DNA from: PHET01 sp038202795
Lineage (GTDB): Bacteria; Actinomycetota; Coriobacteriia; Anaerosomatales; PHET01
Direction of reading: 5' to 3'
Length of the DNA stretch: 49,119 nucleotides
Assembly (NCBI GenBank): GCA_038202795.1
Contig: JBBREQ010000002.1
Location: 1 to 49,119 of the forward strand
The notes below the pieces were generated by a model that was not told the DNA's origin, did no database searches, and saw only the letters and a program-made list of their open reading frames with translations. Each line of letters opens with the position of its first letter. Within the stretch, counting starts at the first letter, position 1. The position numbers and the translations under genes are program-made. Positions 15,873-25,803 of the stretch are shown here, in pieces.

Positions 15873-16991
15873 TTAAACATAAACCTTCCTTAGTCGGCTC
15901 CCCAAAGCGCACGCGAGTTCGTAATTGATCGTGCCTGCGAGCTCGGCGAGTTCATCCAGCACGATACGCTCTGCACCTTGAGCCCCCACCAGCACAAACT
16001 CGTCGCCTCGCGATGCCTCAATGCCCCGCGGCACTTCAACCATGAGCTGGTCCATGCAGATGCGGCCCACCTGCGCACAGCGCTTGCCCCCGAGCAGCAC
16101 CGGCATCCGCCCGGAGAGAACCCTGTGCACACCGTCGGCATACCCAACAGGCAGGGTAGCGATCGTGGTCTGTCCCCCCGCCTGCCAGGTCAGACCATAG
16201 CTGACTCCCTCTCCCATACCGATGCGCTTGACCAGCGTCGCGCGCGCCTTGACCCAGAGTGCGGGTGCAAGTTCGACCTCACCGTAGGTGGAGGGTGCGG
16301 GGTGAAGCCCGTAGAGCGCGATTCCGCACCGCACCATGTCGAAGTGCGACTCCGGAACCAGAATCGTCGCCGGACTGTTCGCCGCGTGAACGATGCCCGG
16401 GTCCACGCGCTCGGAGCGCATGCCCGCAAGCGCATCGTTGAACCGCTTGAGCTGTCGGCCGACATCCCAGTCCCCCGGCACATCTGCGGTCGCGAAATGG
16501 GTGAACGTACCCTCGAGTGAGAGCCCCGGGAACTCCGAGAGCATCGCTGCGAACTTCGGGGCGTCCTCCGCTCGCACGCCGATGCGATTCATGCCGGTAT
16601 CGATCTTGAGGTGATAGCGCGCGTCGACTCCTCGCGTGGCCGCCGCGCGTCCCAGCGCGCCCGCGAATTCGCGGGTCGTCACCGTGGGAATCAGATCGGC
16701 GCCGAGAATGGCGTCCACCGTTGTCGTCGGAGGCTCAGAAAGCAGCTGCAGCGGAGCGGTGATGCCCGCTTCGCGCAGCTCGAGCGCCTCATCGACCGTG
16801 GCGACACCGAGCCGATCAGCCCCGGCGGCCAACGCGGCGCGCCCGACCATCACGGCTCCGTGCCCGTAGCCATCGGCCTTCACGACCGCCATGAACAGCG
16901 TTCCGGGCGCCGTGCGCGCCTTCAGAGTCTGCACATTTTGTGCGATGGCCCCCAAGTCGACCTCGGCCCATGCCCAGCGTTTCTCGGTCAT
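15873..16991 (-). CDS. alr: Alanine racemase
   Basis: This PLP enzyme of 372 residues makes D-alanine for peptidoglycan. The PLP-binding lysine is Lys38 in MAVVKADGYGHGA, and the second catalytic base is the tyrosine in GEGVSYGLTW (about 265). The ATG at 16989-16991 lies 1 nt after the stop of the preceding gene, so translation is probably coupled. The 129 nt after it, before the V-ATPase operon, include an AT-rich tract unusual for this genome. Confidence 0.97.
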   Translation of the reverse strand: MTEKRWAWAEVDLGAIAQNVQTLKARTAPGTLFMAVVKADGYGHGAVMVGRAALAAGADRLGVATVDEALELREAGITAPLQLLSEPPTTTVDAILGADLIPTVTTREFAGALGRAAATRGVDARYHLKIDTGMNRIGVRAEDAPKFAAMLSEFPGLSLEGTFTHFATADVPGDWDVGRQLKRFNDALAGMRSERVDPGIVHAANSPATILVPESHFDMVRCGIALYGLHPAPSTYGEVELAPALWVKARATLVKRIGMGEGVSYGLTWQAGGQTTIATLPVGYADGVHRVLSGRMPVLLGGKRCAQVGRICMDQLMVEVPRGIEASRGDEFVLVGAQGAERIVLDELAELAGTINYELACALGSRLRKVYV

Positions 16992-16992
16992 G

Positions 16993-18516
16993 TCACCAAC
17001 CTTCCAGTAGCTCGGCCACAGCGACCGGCAGATAGTCGGGCAGATCCTCGGCCGTCACGCACAGCGGTGTGAGCACACTCGCAGCCGCCTCGCCCGCGCG
17101 TCCGTGGAGATACGCACCCAGCACACCTGCATCAAACGGGCTGAGCCCCTGCGCCAGCAAGGCACCGATGACGCCTGAGAGCACGTCGCCCGTGCCTGCC
17201 GTGGCCAGCGCGGACGACCCGCTCGTGTTGATCACCTGACGTCCCGCTGTGCTCACCACCGTGCCGGCACCCTTGAGTACGACGGTCCGAGCAGGCCCCG
17301 CCAGCCTCGCCGAGAAGGATAGCCTGTCTTCTTGGATCCGGGCCACAGAAACGCCCAGCAGCCGCGCCAGTTCGCCCGGATGCGGCGTGAGCACGGTGGG
17401 CGCTGTCCGCTGCTCGAGTAGACCGATGTCGTCGACGAAGGCGTTCAACCCATCCGCGTCGAGAACAAGCGGTTTATCGATCGAAGCAACGAGCTTGCGC
17501 GCAGTCGCGGCCGCGCCATCTGAGACCGTCAGCCCCGGGCCCAGCACGACCACGTCGTAGTCGGTGGCGAGATCGCGCGCCATCGCCGCAGCTGCCGATG
17601 AGAACGTGCGGCCGGCGGCAGGTAGCCCTACCACCGGCACCGCAAGCAGATGGGCCTGCGCGGTAGCCACCGCCGGCTCAGGAACCGCGAGGGTGACGTA
17701 CCCGGCTCCCGCCCGCATCGCACCGCGAGCCGCGAGGATCGCGGCACCAGGAAACATCTTTGAACCGGCAACCACGAGCACGCGCCCGCGCTGGTTCTTG
17801 TGCGCATCCGGCGACGGCGAAGGGAGCAGGGCGGCATAGTCCTCGGGAAGCCAGATCTCCGGCGACCCATCCACCTGGAACAGCTCCGCAGGGATACCAA
17901 GATCGGCGATCACCAGCTCGCCCGCGTGAGCCGCACCGGGAAACAGCGCAAGTCCGCGCTTCGGCGTGGTGAACGTCACGGTGCAGTCCGCGTGGACGGC
18001 GCGCGGGTCAGCCGCCCCGGTGTCCATGTCCACTCCCGTGGGGCCGTCGATCGAAAGTACATACGCGTCGCATCTGTTGAGCGCCTCACACCACGCGCCC
18101 ACCGTGTCACGCAACGGAAGCTTCGAGCCCGTACCCAGAAGCGCGTCGACGACCACATCTGCGGCCAAGTCCTCGGGCCTGGGCTTCTCGGCGGCTACCG
18201 ACCACGGCACGCCCGCTCCTATCGCCTCGCGTGCCGCCTCAGCAGCCGTACCCGTCAACTTCTCGGGATCGCGCAGGGACAGCACGCTGACCGAGCGCAG
18301 TGCGGCGTGCAGCGCACGCGCGGCGACCCACCCGTCGCCTCCGTTGTTTCCCGGACCGGCGAGCACCACCACCGGCCCCTCAGGAACCCGGAGCATCAGT
18401 TCCTGGGCAACCGAGGAACCCGCCGTGCGCATCAGCCCTGCCAGCGTCATGCCTGCCTCGGCGACAGCCCGCTGCTCCACGGCTCGTGACTGCCCTGCGC
18501 TCAGCGCTCGAAACAT
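16993..18516 (-). CDS. nnr: Bifunctional NAD(P)H-hydrate epimerase / ADP-dependent NAD(P)HX dehydratase
   Basis: This 507-residue fusion repairs hydrated NAD(P)H. The N-terminal YjeF_N epimerase (about 1-215) has NNGGDG at 57-62. The C-terminal ribokinase-like dehydratase has LTPHPGELARLLG, VVLKGAGTVV and ATAGTGDVLSGVIGALL near the end. Two ATGs lie close together; the SD-like GGGAG abuts the first (18520-18522) but is 6 nt from the second (18514-18516), so the second is chosen. The frame stays open upstream into acpS but is not coding there. Confidence 0.95.
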   Translation of the reverse strand: MFRALSAGQSRAVEQRAVAEAGMTLAGLMRTAGSSVAQELMLRVPEGPVVVLAGPGNNGGDGWVAARALHAALRSVSVLSLRDPEKLTGTAAEAAREAIGAGVPWSVAAEKPRPEDLAADVVVDALLGTGSKLPLRDTVGAWCEALNRCDAYVLSIDGPTGVDMDTGAADPRAVHADCTVTFTTPKRGLALFPGAAHAGELVIADLGIPAELFQVDGSPEIWLPEDYAALLPSPSPDAHKNQRGRVLVVAGSKMFPGAAILAARGAMRAGAGYVTLAVPEPAVATAQAHLLAVPVVGLPAAGRTFSSAAAAMARDLATDYDVVVLGPGLTVSDGAAATARKLVASIDKPLVLDADGLNAFVDDIGLLEQRTAPTVLTPHPGELARLLGVSVARIQEDRLSFSARLAGPARTVVLKGAGTVVSTAGRQVINTSGSSALATAGTGDVLSGVIGALLAQGLSPFDAGVLGAYLHGRAGEAAASVLTPLCVTAEDLPDYLPVAVAELLEGW

Positions 18517-18562
18517 GTGCATCTCCCTTGTCGCAGCCCGCAGCTGCGCACGACGAATCCCG

Positions 18563-19090
18563 CTACCGTGCCGATTCCGGCTCACCTTCGCTGGGACCGG
18601 CGCCCGGTTCGTCAGGCGCCGTTCCCACCTGGTCGAGCATCGCCCGCGCCTGCTTGAACTGCGCGGCCAGCTGAGCTTTGGGATCGAGCCGTTCGTCCTT
18701 GCGCGGACGAGCATCTGCCGTGATGGCAACGGCAGATGCAACCGCGGTCGTATGCGTGAATGAGAGCGACAGGTGCATCTCGACCACCCCCAGCTCGGCC
18801 GCGCGCTCGGCAGCCCTGCCGCTGAGCCGAGGCACCGGCCTACCTGACTGCTCGCGCACGACCTCGACATCGCAGAAACGCATGCCGCGAAAACCGGTCC
18901 CCAGTGCCTTCAGGACCGCCTCCTTGGCAGCGAACCGCAAGGCATAGTGCACTTCGGGACGCGAGCGTGTGTCGCAGTACCGGCGCTCATCTGCCGAGAA
19001 GATCCGCTCCTTGATGCGCGGGCGGCGCGCGATGGCGTCCCGCATGCGGTCGATCTCCACAATGTCGACTCCCAGGCCAAGTACGCTCAT
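18563..19090 (-). CDS. acpS: Holo-[acyl-carrier-protein] synthase with C-terminal extension
   Basis: AcpS transfers 4'-phosphopantetheine from CoA to acyl carrier protein. The core (1-125) shows Asp9 in GVDIVEIDRM and Glu57 in FAAKEAVLKALGTG, the magnesium ligands. Family members are about 120-130 residues; this one is 175. The extra C-terminal part is charged and then Pro/Gly/Glu-rich (EPGAGPSEGEPESAR) and looks disordered. The ATG at 19088-19090 follows glmS by 2 nt. Confidence 0.93.
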   Translation of the reverse strand: MSVLGLGVDIVEIDRMRDAIARRPRIKERIFSADERRYCDTRSRPEVHYALRFAAKEAVLKALGTGFRGMRFCDVEVVREQSGRPVPRLSGRAAERAAELGVVEMHLSLSFTHTTAVASAVAITADARPRKDERLDPKAQLAAQFKQARAMLDQVGTAPDEPGAGPSEGEPESAR

Positions 19091-19092
19091 CG

Positions 19093-20916
<1,824 letters not shown>

Positions 20917-21004
20917 GGGTTTTGGCCCTTCACTAGAGTGAGAAGTCAGAAGAGTGCGCTTCCCGAACACGCATCAGCGGTCCTCGGTCGCACATGAACT
21001 CGGG

Positions 21005-21180
21005 TCGCTGCCACTTTGTCCCTGGGGTCGCCCTCAGGATTTGTCGGCAACGTATCGACTCCGGTAAGCCGGAGGGCCATCCGCCGAAACTCTCGATAAG
21101 CCCTCACCTCGTCGACTGGGGTGCGTGGTAATTCTGCCCGGCACCGTTGCAGCGGTGCCCCACCAGTCCTGGCGCTTGAA
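21005..21180 (-). ncRNA. glmS ribozyme (glucosamine-6-phosphate activated, self-cleaving riboswitch)
   Basis: The minus strand carries the conserved glmS ribozyme core. GCGCCAGGACTGG starts at 21175; the cleavage site is between A21176 and G21175. It is followed by a P2 extension hairpin (GGCACCG/CGGTGCC). Next is GTCGACGAGG, then TTATCGA and TCGGCGGATG flanked by GAGGGC/GCCCTC, matching the known core almost base for base. Then come CGGC/GCCG for P3, CCTG/CAGGG for P4, and the trailing GACAAAG. About 90 nt separate it from the glmS start. In this class, bound GlcN6P acts as a cofactor for cleavage, and the 5'-OH product is degraded. The outer helices were drawn by eye; the core match is strong. 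Confidence 0.93.
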
Positions 21181-21223
21181 AATCGCTAGAAAGTCCGCGT
21201 CCTCCTCTCTCTCGCCACTCCTA

Positions 21224-21232
21224 ATCATACCA
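21224..21232 (-). promoter_or_regulatory. Candidate extended -10 promoter of glmS
   Basis: On the minus strand TGG-TATGAT (21224-21232) forms an extended -10. It lies about 45 nt before the ribozyme cleavage site, so the ribozyme would be transcribed as part of the leader. There is no consensus -35 at 17 nt. Confidence 0.5.
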
Positions 21233-21382
21233 GCAACCGCGGCCACCGCCGGTGTCGGGGACGTGACGAATCGCCTGCGCCCCGCTTATGACCACGCTTC
21301 GGATAGGCGCGACGGGGCGGTCGTGCGATACTCGATTAGTTTGCCGCCCCCCGAATGCTCCGGCTACGATCTGGACGGGTCA

Positions 21383-23395
21383 GTGCGAGAACCAATCTAC
21401 ATGCTGCTCTCCGACGCCAGCCACTTCGCCGGCGGGGTCACCCGCAACGTCTTGCACCGGGCGCGCCTGCTTTCAGAACGGACCGGCCAGGTCGTGACCG
21501 TGTTGACGCTGATACACGCCCCGGACTTCGAGGATGAGATCGCACGCCTGCGTGAATCCGGCCTTCTGGGCCCGTTGGTGGAAGTACGCAACTTCGTCCG
21601 TGAGATGGATCCCACCTGTGGTGCGAGTCACGTGCCTAGGGCCGAGAGCGCGTCTGGGACCTCGCGCCGCGACGCGACAGACCCCGCGTGGATCTACCTC
21701 GACGGGCCAGCACTGGTGATGCCCACTCCTGAGAAGACGAGGCAGGTAGCCCGTGCCGCTCAGGGCTCCTCTCCCACCACCGTGCGCAAGGACTACCCCG
21801 ACTCATCAGGTGCGTCTAGGCGCATCGAGTACTTCAGTCAGTCAGCCGCCAACCGTTGCCAGTCCGTCTACCTCGACGCCAACGGCCGCTGCTTCATGGA
21901 GCTGCACTACGACGACGAAACCAAGAAATCGATGGGCGCGTTTCTCTACGACGTTCACGGCGGTCTGAAGTCCGCCTATGCGAGCCTCAGAGACCTGCAG
22001 GCCGAGTGGGCGTCGGCCATCGCTGCCCAGCACGAGAAGGCAGTGTTCTTTTCGGACTGGCGACACTCCGACGCCGTGCTCGCACGCATGGCGTACCCTG
22101 GCGTTGCGAAGATCAAGACGCTTCATCTCAACCACTTGGCGGACCCGCGCACGTACGGTTCGGAGTTGCAGCCCCGCACGCAGATCGAACTTGGTAGGCT
22201 CTCCCAGTTCGATGCCTTCGTGGCGCTCTCGCACGACCAGCTGGCCGATATCGCACGCCAGTTCGGGCCTCGCGCCACGTATCACGTCATCTCAAATCCG
22301 GCGCCGCATGGGCAGCTCAGCGCACCGGTCGAGCGAAATCCCTTCCTCGTGGTGGGAATCGGCCGCTACCACGTGTTCAAGCGATGGGATCGGGCCATCA
22401 CGGCGTTTTTGCGAGTGGTCGAGCAGGTGCCAGATGCACGGCTTGAGTTATGGGGTTTTGGTCCTGAAGAGCAGTCCCTGCGCGAACTCGTTGAGCGGCT
22501 CGGGCTTTCGTCACACGTCTCGATCAAGGGCATCACCCATGATGCACAACGCGTTCTCGCCGGAGCGGCGCTCTCGATTCTCAGCTCGCCAGCCGAGGCG
22601 TTCGGACTGGTCGCGCTCGAGAGCATGGCGGTTGGAACGCCCATGGTCGCCTTCGATATCACCTACGGCATGCGAGACCAGATCACGTCCGGGGTCAACG
22701 GCATCTTGGTGCCCCATCCGGATACCGACGCGCTGGCCGACGCGATCGTCGATCTGCTCAACCACCCGCGCAAGCGCGACGCGATGGGCCACAAGGCGCT
22801 TGCCTCATCCCAGCGCTTTGGCGAGCGTGAGTGGATCGACCGCTGGCTCGCCGTGATCGCTGCCGCCTGCGAGCAGAGGGAGCACCGCAGGACTATCGAC
22901 GCCGCGAACGCGTCTGCAACGTTGAGGCGGTCGCGTGCGGGCGTGATCGTCGGCTGTCGGGTCCACGTCGAGGGACCGCCCAACGACGAAGTTATGTTAG
23001 CGCTCTACGCGAAATCCCGCAGTCCGTTCCGCGATTCGTACGGACGGCCTGCGTCGCGTCGCGTCGCCCGTTCTGTCCGTGTACCAGGGCCCGTTACAGC
23101 GGACGACTTGACACTCACGAGCATTATCGCCAGCGAGGAGATACGCGCCGAGAAGGCCGTCTGGGACCTCTACGTCAGCTGCTCGGCAAGAAACGCGCAC
23201 CGTTTCGTGCGGCTGTCTGCCGCCAAGGGCATCAAGCTGGATTCGTGGAGCGCAGGTGGCCATGACTTCAAGCCCCACATCACCGAGAACGGCAACCTGA
23301 GCCTCCGAGTGGCCACCTCGAAGCCGCCAGTCTCGCTGGGCGCACGAGCAGCACGCTGGGTGCGCAGGCGGCTGCAGGGCAGCAGCCGAACCTGA
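21383..23395 (+). CDS. Family-4-type glycosyltransferase (TagE/poly(glycerol-phosphate) glucosyltransferase-like)
   Basis: This protein of about 670 residues has a GT-B fold. The N-terminus IYMLLSDASHFAGGVTRNVL is like the glycine loop of TagE-type enzymes. The middle has LHLNH (about 250), and EAFGLVALE near 405 is the nucleotide-sugar-binding E-x7-E motif of GT4 retaining enzymes. After about residue 500 there is a C-terminal region of roughly 150 residues, not part of the GT core, with alternating beta-like stretches and a basic end (RAARWVRRRLQG). It has no signal peptide. The start is uncertain: a GTG at 21383 or ATG at 21401; longer readings enter the glmS ribozyme. It lies between glmM and glmS, so a role in glycosylating a wall polymer is plausible. 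Donor and acceptor are unknown. Confidence 0.8.
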   Translation: MREPIYMLLSDASHFAGGVTRNVLHRARLLSERTGQVVTVLTLIHAPDFEDEIARLRESGLLGPLVEVRNFVREMDPTCGASHVPRAESASGTSRRDATDPAWIYLDGPALVMPTPEKTRQVARAAQGSSPTTVRKDYPDSSGASRRIEYFSQSAANRCQSVYLDANGRCFMELHYDDETKKSMGAFLYDVHGGLKSAYASLRDLQAEWASAIAAQHEKAVFFSDWRHSDAVLARMAYPGVAKIKTLHLNHLADPRTYGSELQPRTQIELGRLSQFDAFVALSHDQLADIARQFGPRATYHVISNPAPHGQLSAPVERNPFLVVGIGRYHVFKRWDRAITAFLRVVEQVPDARLELWGFGPEEQSLRELVERLGLSSHVSIKGITHDAQRVLAGAALSILSSPAEAFGLVALESMAVGTPMVAFDITYGMRDQITSGVNGILVPHPDTDALADAIVDLLNHPRKRDAMGHKALASSQRFGEREWIDRWLAVIAAACEQREHRRTIDAANASATLRRSRAGVIVGCRVHVEGPPNDEVMLALYAKSRSPFRDSYGRPASRRVARSVRVPGPVTADDLTLTSIIASEEIRAEKAVWDLYVSCSARNAHRFVRLSAAKGIKLDSWSAGGHDFKPHITENGNLSLRVATSKPPVSLGARAARWVRRRLQGSSRT

Positions 23396-23404
23396 CGCTC
23401 CCGC

Positions 23405-24742
23405 TCAGTCCAGCTCGCGCTTGACCGTCTCCACCAGATGATCGGCCAGCGCCTGCGCCTGCTCCTCTCCGGATGCCTCCACCATCACGCGCACAAGAGG
23501 CTCCGTGCCACTCGCGCGAACCAGAACGCGGCCCGTCTCACCCAGCTCCCTTTCGGCAGCGTGAATCGCCTGAGCGATCGCCGCGCTGGTAGCCAGTCGG
23601 GAGCGGTCCGCGACGGGCACGTTGATGAGCACCTGCGGATAGTGCGCCATCACAGAAACGAGTTCAGAGACCGGCTTGCCTTCTTTGCGCGCCGTACACG
23701 CGAACTGCAGTGCAGTCACCAGACCGTCGCCGGTGGTGTTGTGATCGAGGAAGATGATGTGCCCAGACTGTTCTCCGCCCAGGTTCGCCTCCATCGCCTG
23801 CATCTGCTCGAGCACGTAGCGGTCGCCCACCTTCGTCTTGACCACCTGGACCCCCTGCTCGCGCATGGCCACCTCGAATCCCAGGTTCGCCATCACGGTG
23901 GAGACCACCGTGTTACCGGCGAGCATCCCGGCCCGTGACATGTAGGTCGCGCACACCGCCATGATCTGGTCACCGTCAACCGGGGCACCCGTTTCGTCCA
24001 CGAGTAGAACCCTGTCGGCATCGCCGTCGTGTGCGATTCCCAGGTGGAAGTCCCCTCCGCGCACGAGTTCGGTGAGCGGGCCCAGATCGGTCGAACCACA
24101 TCCTACGTTGATGTCCATTCCGTCGTTGTCGCAGTTGATCGCGGTGACCTCAGCTCCCAGCCGCCTGAGCGCCTCGGGTGAGGAGACCGATGACGCGCCG
24201 TGCCCACAGTCAACGGCCAACCTGAGTCCGGTCAGGCCGCACTGCACCGTTGAGACCGCGTGCTGGATGTAGCGCTCCAGCGCATCCGCGACCACCTCCA
24301 CCCGACCCACCCCGACACCGGTCGGGCGCTCCAGTTCACGCTCGCCGTCACAAAACGCCTCGATCTCATCTTCAAGCTCATCGGGAAGCTTGAGTCCTTC
24401 TCGGCTGAACATCTTGATGCCGTTGTACTCGGGAGGATTGTGGCTGGCCGAGATGACCACACCACCGTCGGCCCCCAGCTCACGCACGAGCAACGCAACG
24501 GCAGGTGTAGGGACAATGCCACACAGAAGCGCATCCCCGCCGCCTGCGGTTATGCCCGCGACCAGTGCCGCCTCGAGCATCTCGCCACTGCGTCGCGTGT
24601 CACGGCCGACCACGATGCGTCCGGCTCCCCGGTCGCCCAAGAAGTGACCGGCAGCCTCGCCCAGCTTGAACGTCAGCTCAGGACTCAGATGCGCGTTGGC
24701 GACACCGCGGACCCCGTCGGTGCCGAACAGCCTCGTGCTCAC
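23405..24742 (-). CDS. glmM: Phosphoglucosamine mutase
   Basis: This 445-residue enzyme converts glucosamine-6-phosphate to glucosamine-1-phosphate, the step after GlmS. The catalytic phosphoserine is Ser100 in VVISASHNPPEYNGIKMF, the metal loop is DGDADR, and the phosphate-binding segment RASGTEPLVRVMVE is near the C-terminus. The start is a GTG (24740-24742) with GGGAGGT 7 nt upstream; an upstream in-frame start would lie in the rpsI terminator. It is convergent with the glycosyltransferase, 9 nt apart. Confidence 0.97.
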   Translation of the reverse strand: MSTRLFGTDGVRGVANAHLSPELTFKLGEAAGHFLGDRGAGRIVVGRDTRRSGEMLEAALVAGITAGGGDALLCGIVPTPAVALLVRELGADGGVVISASHNPPEYNGIKMFSREGLKLPDELEDEIEAFCDGERELERPTGVGVGRVEVVADALERYIQHAVSTVQCGLTGLRLAVDCGHGASSVSSPEALRRLGAEVTAINCDNDGMDINVGCGSTDLGPLTELVRGGDFHLGIAHDGDADRVLLVDETGAPVDGDQIMAVCATYMSRAGMLAGNTVVSTVMANLGFEVAMREQGVQVVKTKVGDRYVLEQMQAMEANLGGEQSGHIIFLDHNTTGDGLVTALQFACTARKEGKPVSELVSVMAHYPQVLINVPVADRSRLATSAAIAQAIHAAERELGETGRVLVRASGTEPLVRVMVEASGEEQAQALADHLVETVKRELD

Positions 24743-24764
24743 GGCGTGTACCTCCCTGAAGTGA

Positions 24765-24795
24765 AACGGGGCCCGCCGCAATGGCGAGCCCCGTT
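24765..24795 (-). terminator. Terminator after rplM-rpsI
   Basis: On the minus strand AACGGGGC-T-CGCC and GGCG-G-GCCCCGTT form a long hairpin with a short ATTGC loop, then TTTCACTTC. It lies 27 nt after the rpsI stop and just before the glmM ribosome binding site, so it may only reduce read-through into glmM. Confidence 0.75.
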
Positions 24796-24821
24796 GTCGG
24801 TTCGATCTGCAGGCCGTAGTC

Positions 24822-25220
24822 CTAACGCTTTGAGAACTGCGGCTTCTTACGGGCCTTCTTCAGACCGTACTTCTTACGCTCGACCATACGCGGGTCGCGG
24901 CGCAGGAGACCGGCCTTCTTGAGCTCAGCGCGATAGTCATCCCCGGCCTCGAGGAGCGCGCGCGCGATACCGTGACGCAGCGCGCCGGACTGGCCGGAGA
25001 CGCCGCCACCGTGCAGAGTCGCGATGACGTCGAAGCGATCGACCGTCTCGGTGACCTTGAACGGGGTGAGTGCGAAGTTGACGAGCGCCGTGCGACCGAA
25101 GTACTCGAGCGCGGGCTTCTTGTTGCAGGTGACCTGACCGGTACCCGGCACGAGGCGAACGCGCGCAACGGCGTTCTTGCGACGACCGGTACCCAGGTAG
25201 ACTGCTTTGTTCTCAGCCAT
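24822..25220 (-). CDS. rpsI: 30S ribosomal protein S9
   Basis: This protein of 132 residues has the usual GTGRRKNAVARVRLVPGTG start and the basic tail ending KKARKKPQFSKR, whose last Lys/Arg reaches the ribosomal P site. The ATG at 25218-25220 lies 3 nt after the rplM stop, with GGAGG inside the end of rplM. It is cotranscribed with rplM. Confidence 0.98.
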   Translation of the reverse strand: MAENKAVYLGTGRRKNAVARVRLVPGTGQVTCNKKPALEYFGRTALVNFALTPFKVTETVDRFDVIATLHGGGVSGQSGALRHGIARALLEAGDDYRAELKKAGLLRRDPRMVERKKYGLKKARKKPQFSKR

Positions 25221-25223
25221 GTA

Positions 25224-25658
25224 CTAAGCCTCCAGCGTGATCTGACGCGGACTCTGGGCCTCGTGCGGATGCTCGGGGCCTGCGTAGACCTTGAGCTTGC
25301 GGTTCATGGCGCGACCCAAGGTGTTCTTGGGAAGCATGCCCTTGACGGCCTTCTCGAGGATGCGCTCGGGGTGCTTCTCCAGCATGCGCTGGAACGAGAC
25401 CTCTTTGAGTCCACCAGGAAAACCACTGTGAGAGTAGTAGTTCTTGGTGTTGGCCTTGTTGCCGGTAAGGCGAACCTTCTCGGCGTTGATGATGACGACG
25501 AAGTCGCCGGTATCGACATGCGGGGTGTAGGTCGGCTTACGCTTGCCCTTGAGAATCTGAGCAACCTCACTGGCGAGACGACCGAGCACCATGTCCGTAG
25601 CGTCGACGAGCAGCCACTCGCGCTCGACTTCGCCTGGCTTGGCGTGGTAGGTCTTCAA
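25224..25658 (-). CDS. rplM: 50S ribosomal protein L13
   Basis: This 144-residue protein starts KTYHAKPGEVEREWLLVDA and contains SGFPGGLK and GMLPKNTLGR, all typical. The start is a TTG (25656-25658) with GGAGG 5 nt upstream. An earlier in-frame TTG at 25668-25670 overlaps that ribosome binding site and would add four residues foreign to the family. It is first of the L13-S9 operon and has its own strong promoter. Confidence 0.95.
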   Translation of the reverse strand: MKTYHAKPGEVEREWLLVDATDMVLGRLASEVAQILKGKRKPTYTPHVDTGDFVVIINAEKVRLTGNKANTKNYYSHSGFPGGLKEVSFQRMLEKHPERILEKAVKGMLPKNTLGRAMNRKLKVYAGPEHPHEAQSPRQITLEA

Positions 25659-25727
25659 CGGATCCTCCAACTGAAAGTGAACATCACAGGTGTTCGCTCA
25701 CGGGGCTAGCGGAAGGCGAACCCTGCC

Positions 25728-25756
25728 ATTCTATTCGGGAGAGGCGTCAGCGTCAA
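25728..25756 (-). promoter_or_regulatory. rplM-rpsI promoter
   Basis: On the minus strand TTGACG (25751-25756) and TAGAAT (25728-25733) are spaced by exactly 17 nt, both 5 of 6 to consensus. It lies between truA and rplM, about 70 nt from the start codon, and has the shared GC-rich element 2 nt upstream of its -35. Confidence 0.85.
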
Positions 25757-25758
25757 CA

Positions 25759-25775
25759 GACACGCGTCCGGGCGT
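25759..25775 (-). promoter_or_regulatory. Shared upstream element of the rplM promoter
   Basis: These 17 bp are identical to 2394-2410 in the groES leader and match 14 of 17 at 48162-48178 before rpsL. The core on the minus strand is ACGC-CCGGAC-GCGT, an inverted repeat. It ends 2 nt before the -35, the same spacing as at rpsL, which suggests a protein binding site that acts on RNA polymerase. Confidence 0.6.
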
Positions 25776-25803
25776 ATCCATCCCCCTTTGCGCCTGCTGT
25801 GCG

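Larger units (their letters stand above)
20917..21382. other. Divergent intergenic region between glmS and the glycosyltransferase
   Basis: This 466-bp gap holds the glmS leader and ribozyme (20917-21180), the candidate glmS promoter, and about 150 bp that should contain the promoter of the plus-strand glycosyltransferase. No clear consensus promoter for the latter was seen; TGCGATACT near 21318 could be an extended -10. The open frame running back to 21125 on the plus strand crosses the ribozyme and is not coding there. Confidence 0.7.

Noticed and set aside
21125..21382. Upstream part of the glycosyltransferase reading frame
   Set aside because: It overlaps the glmS ribozyme on the other strand and has no family similarity; the protein most likely begins at 21383 or 21401.
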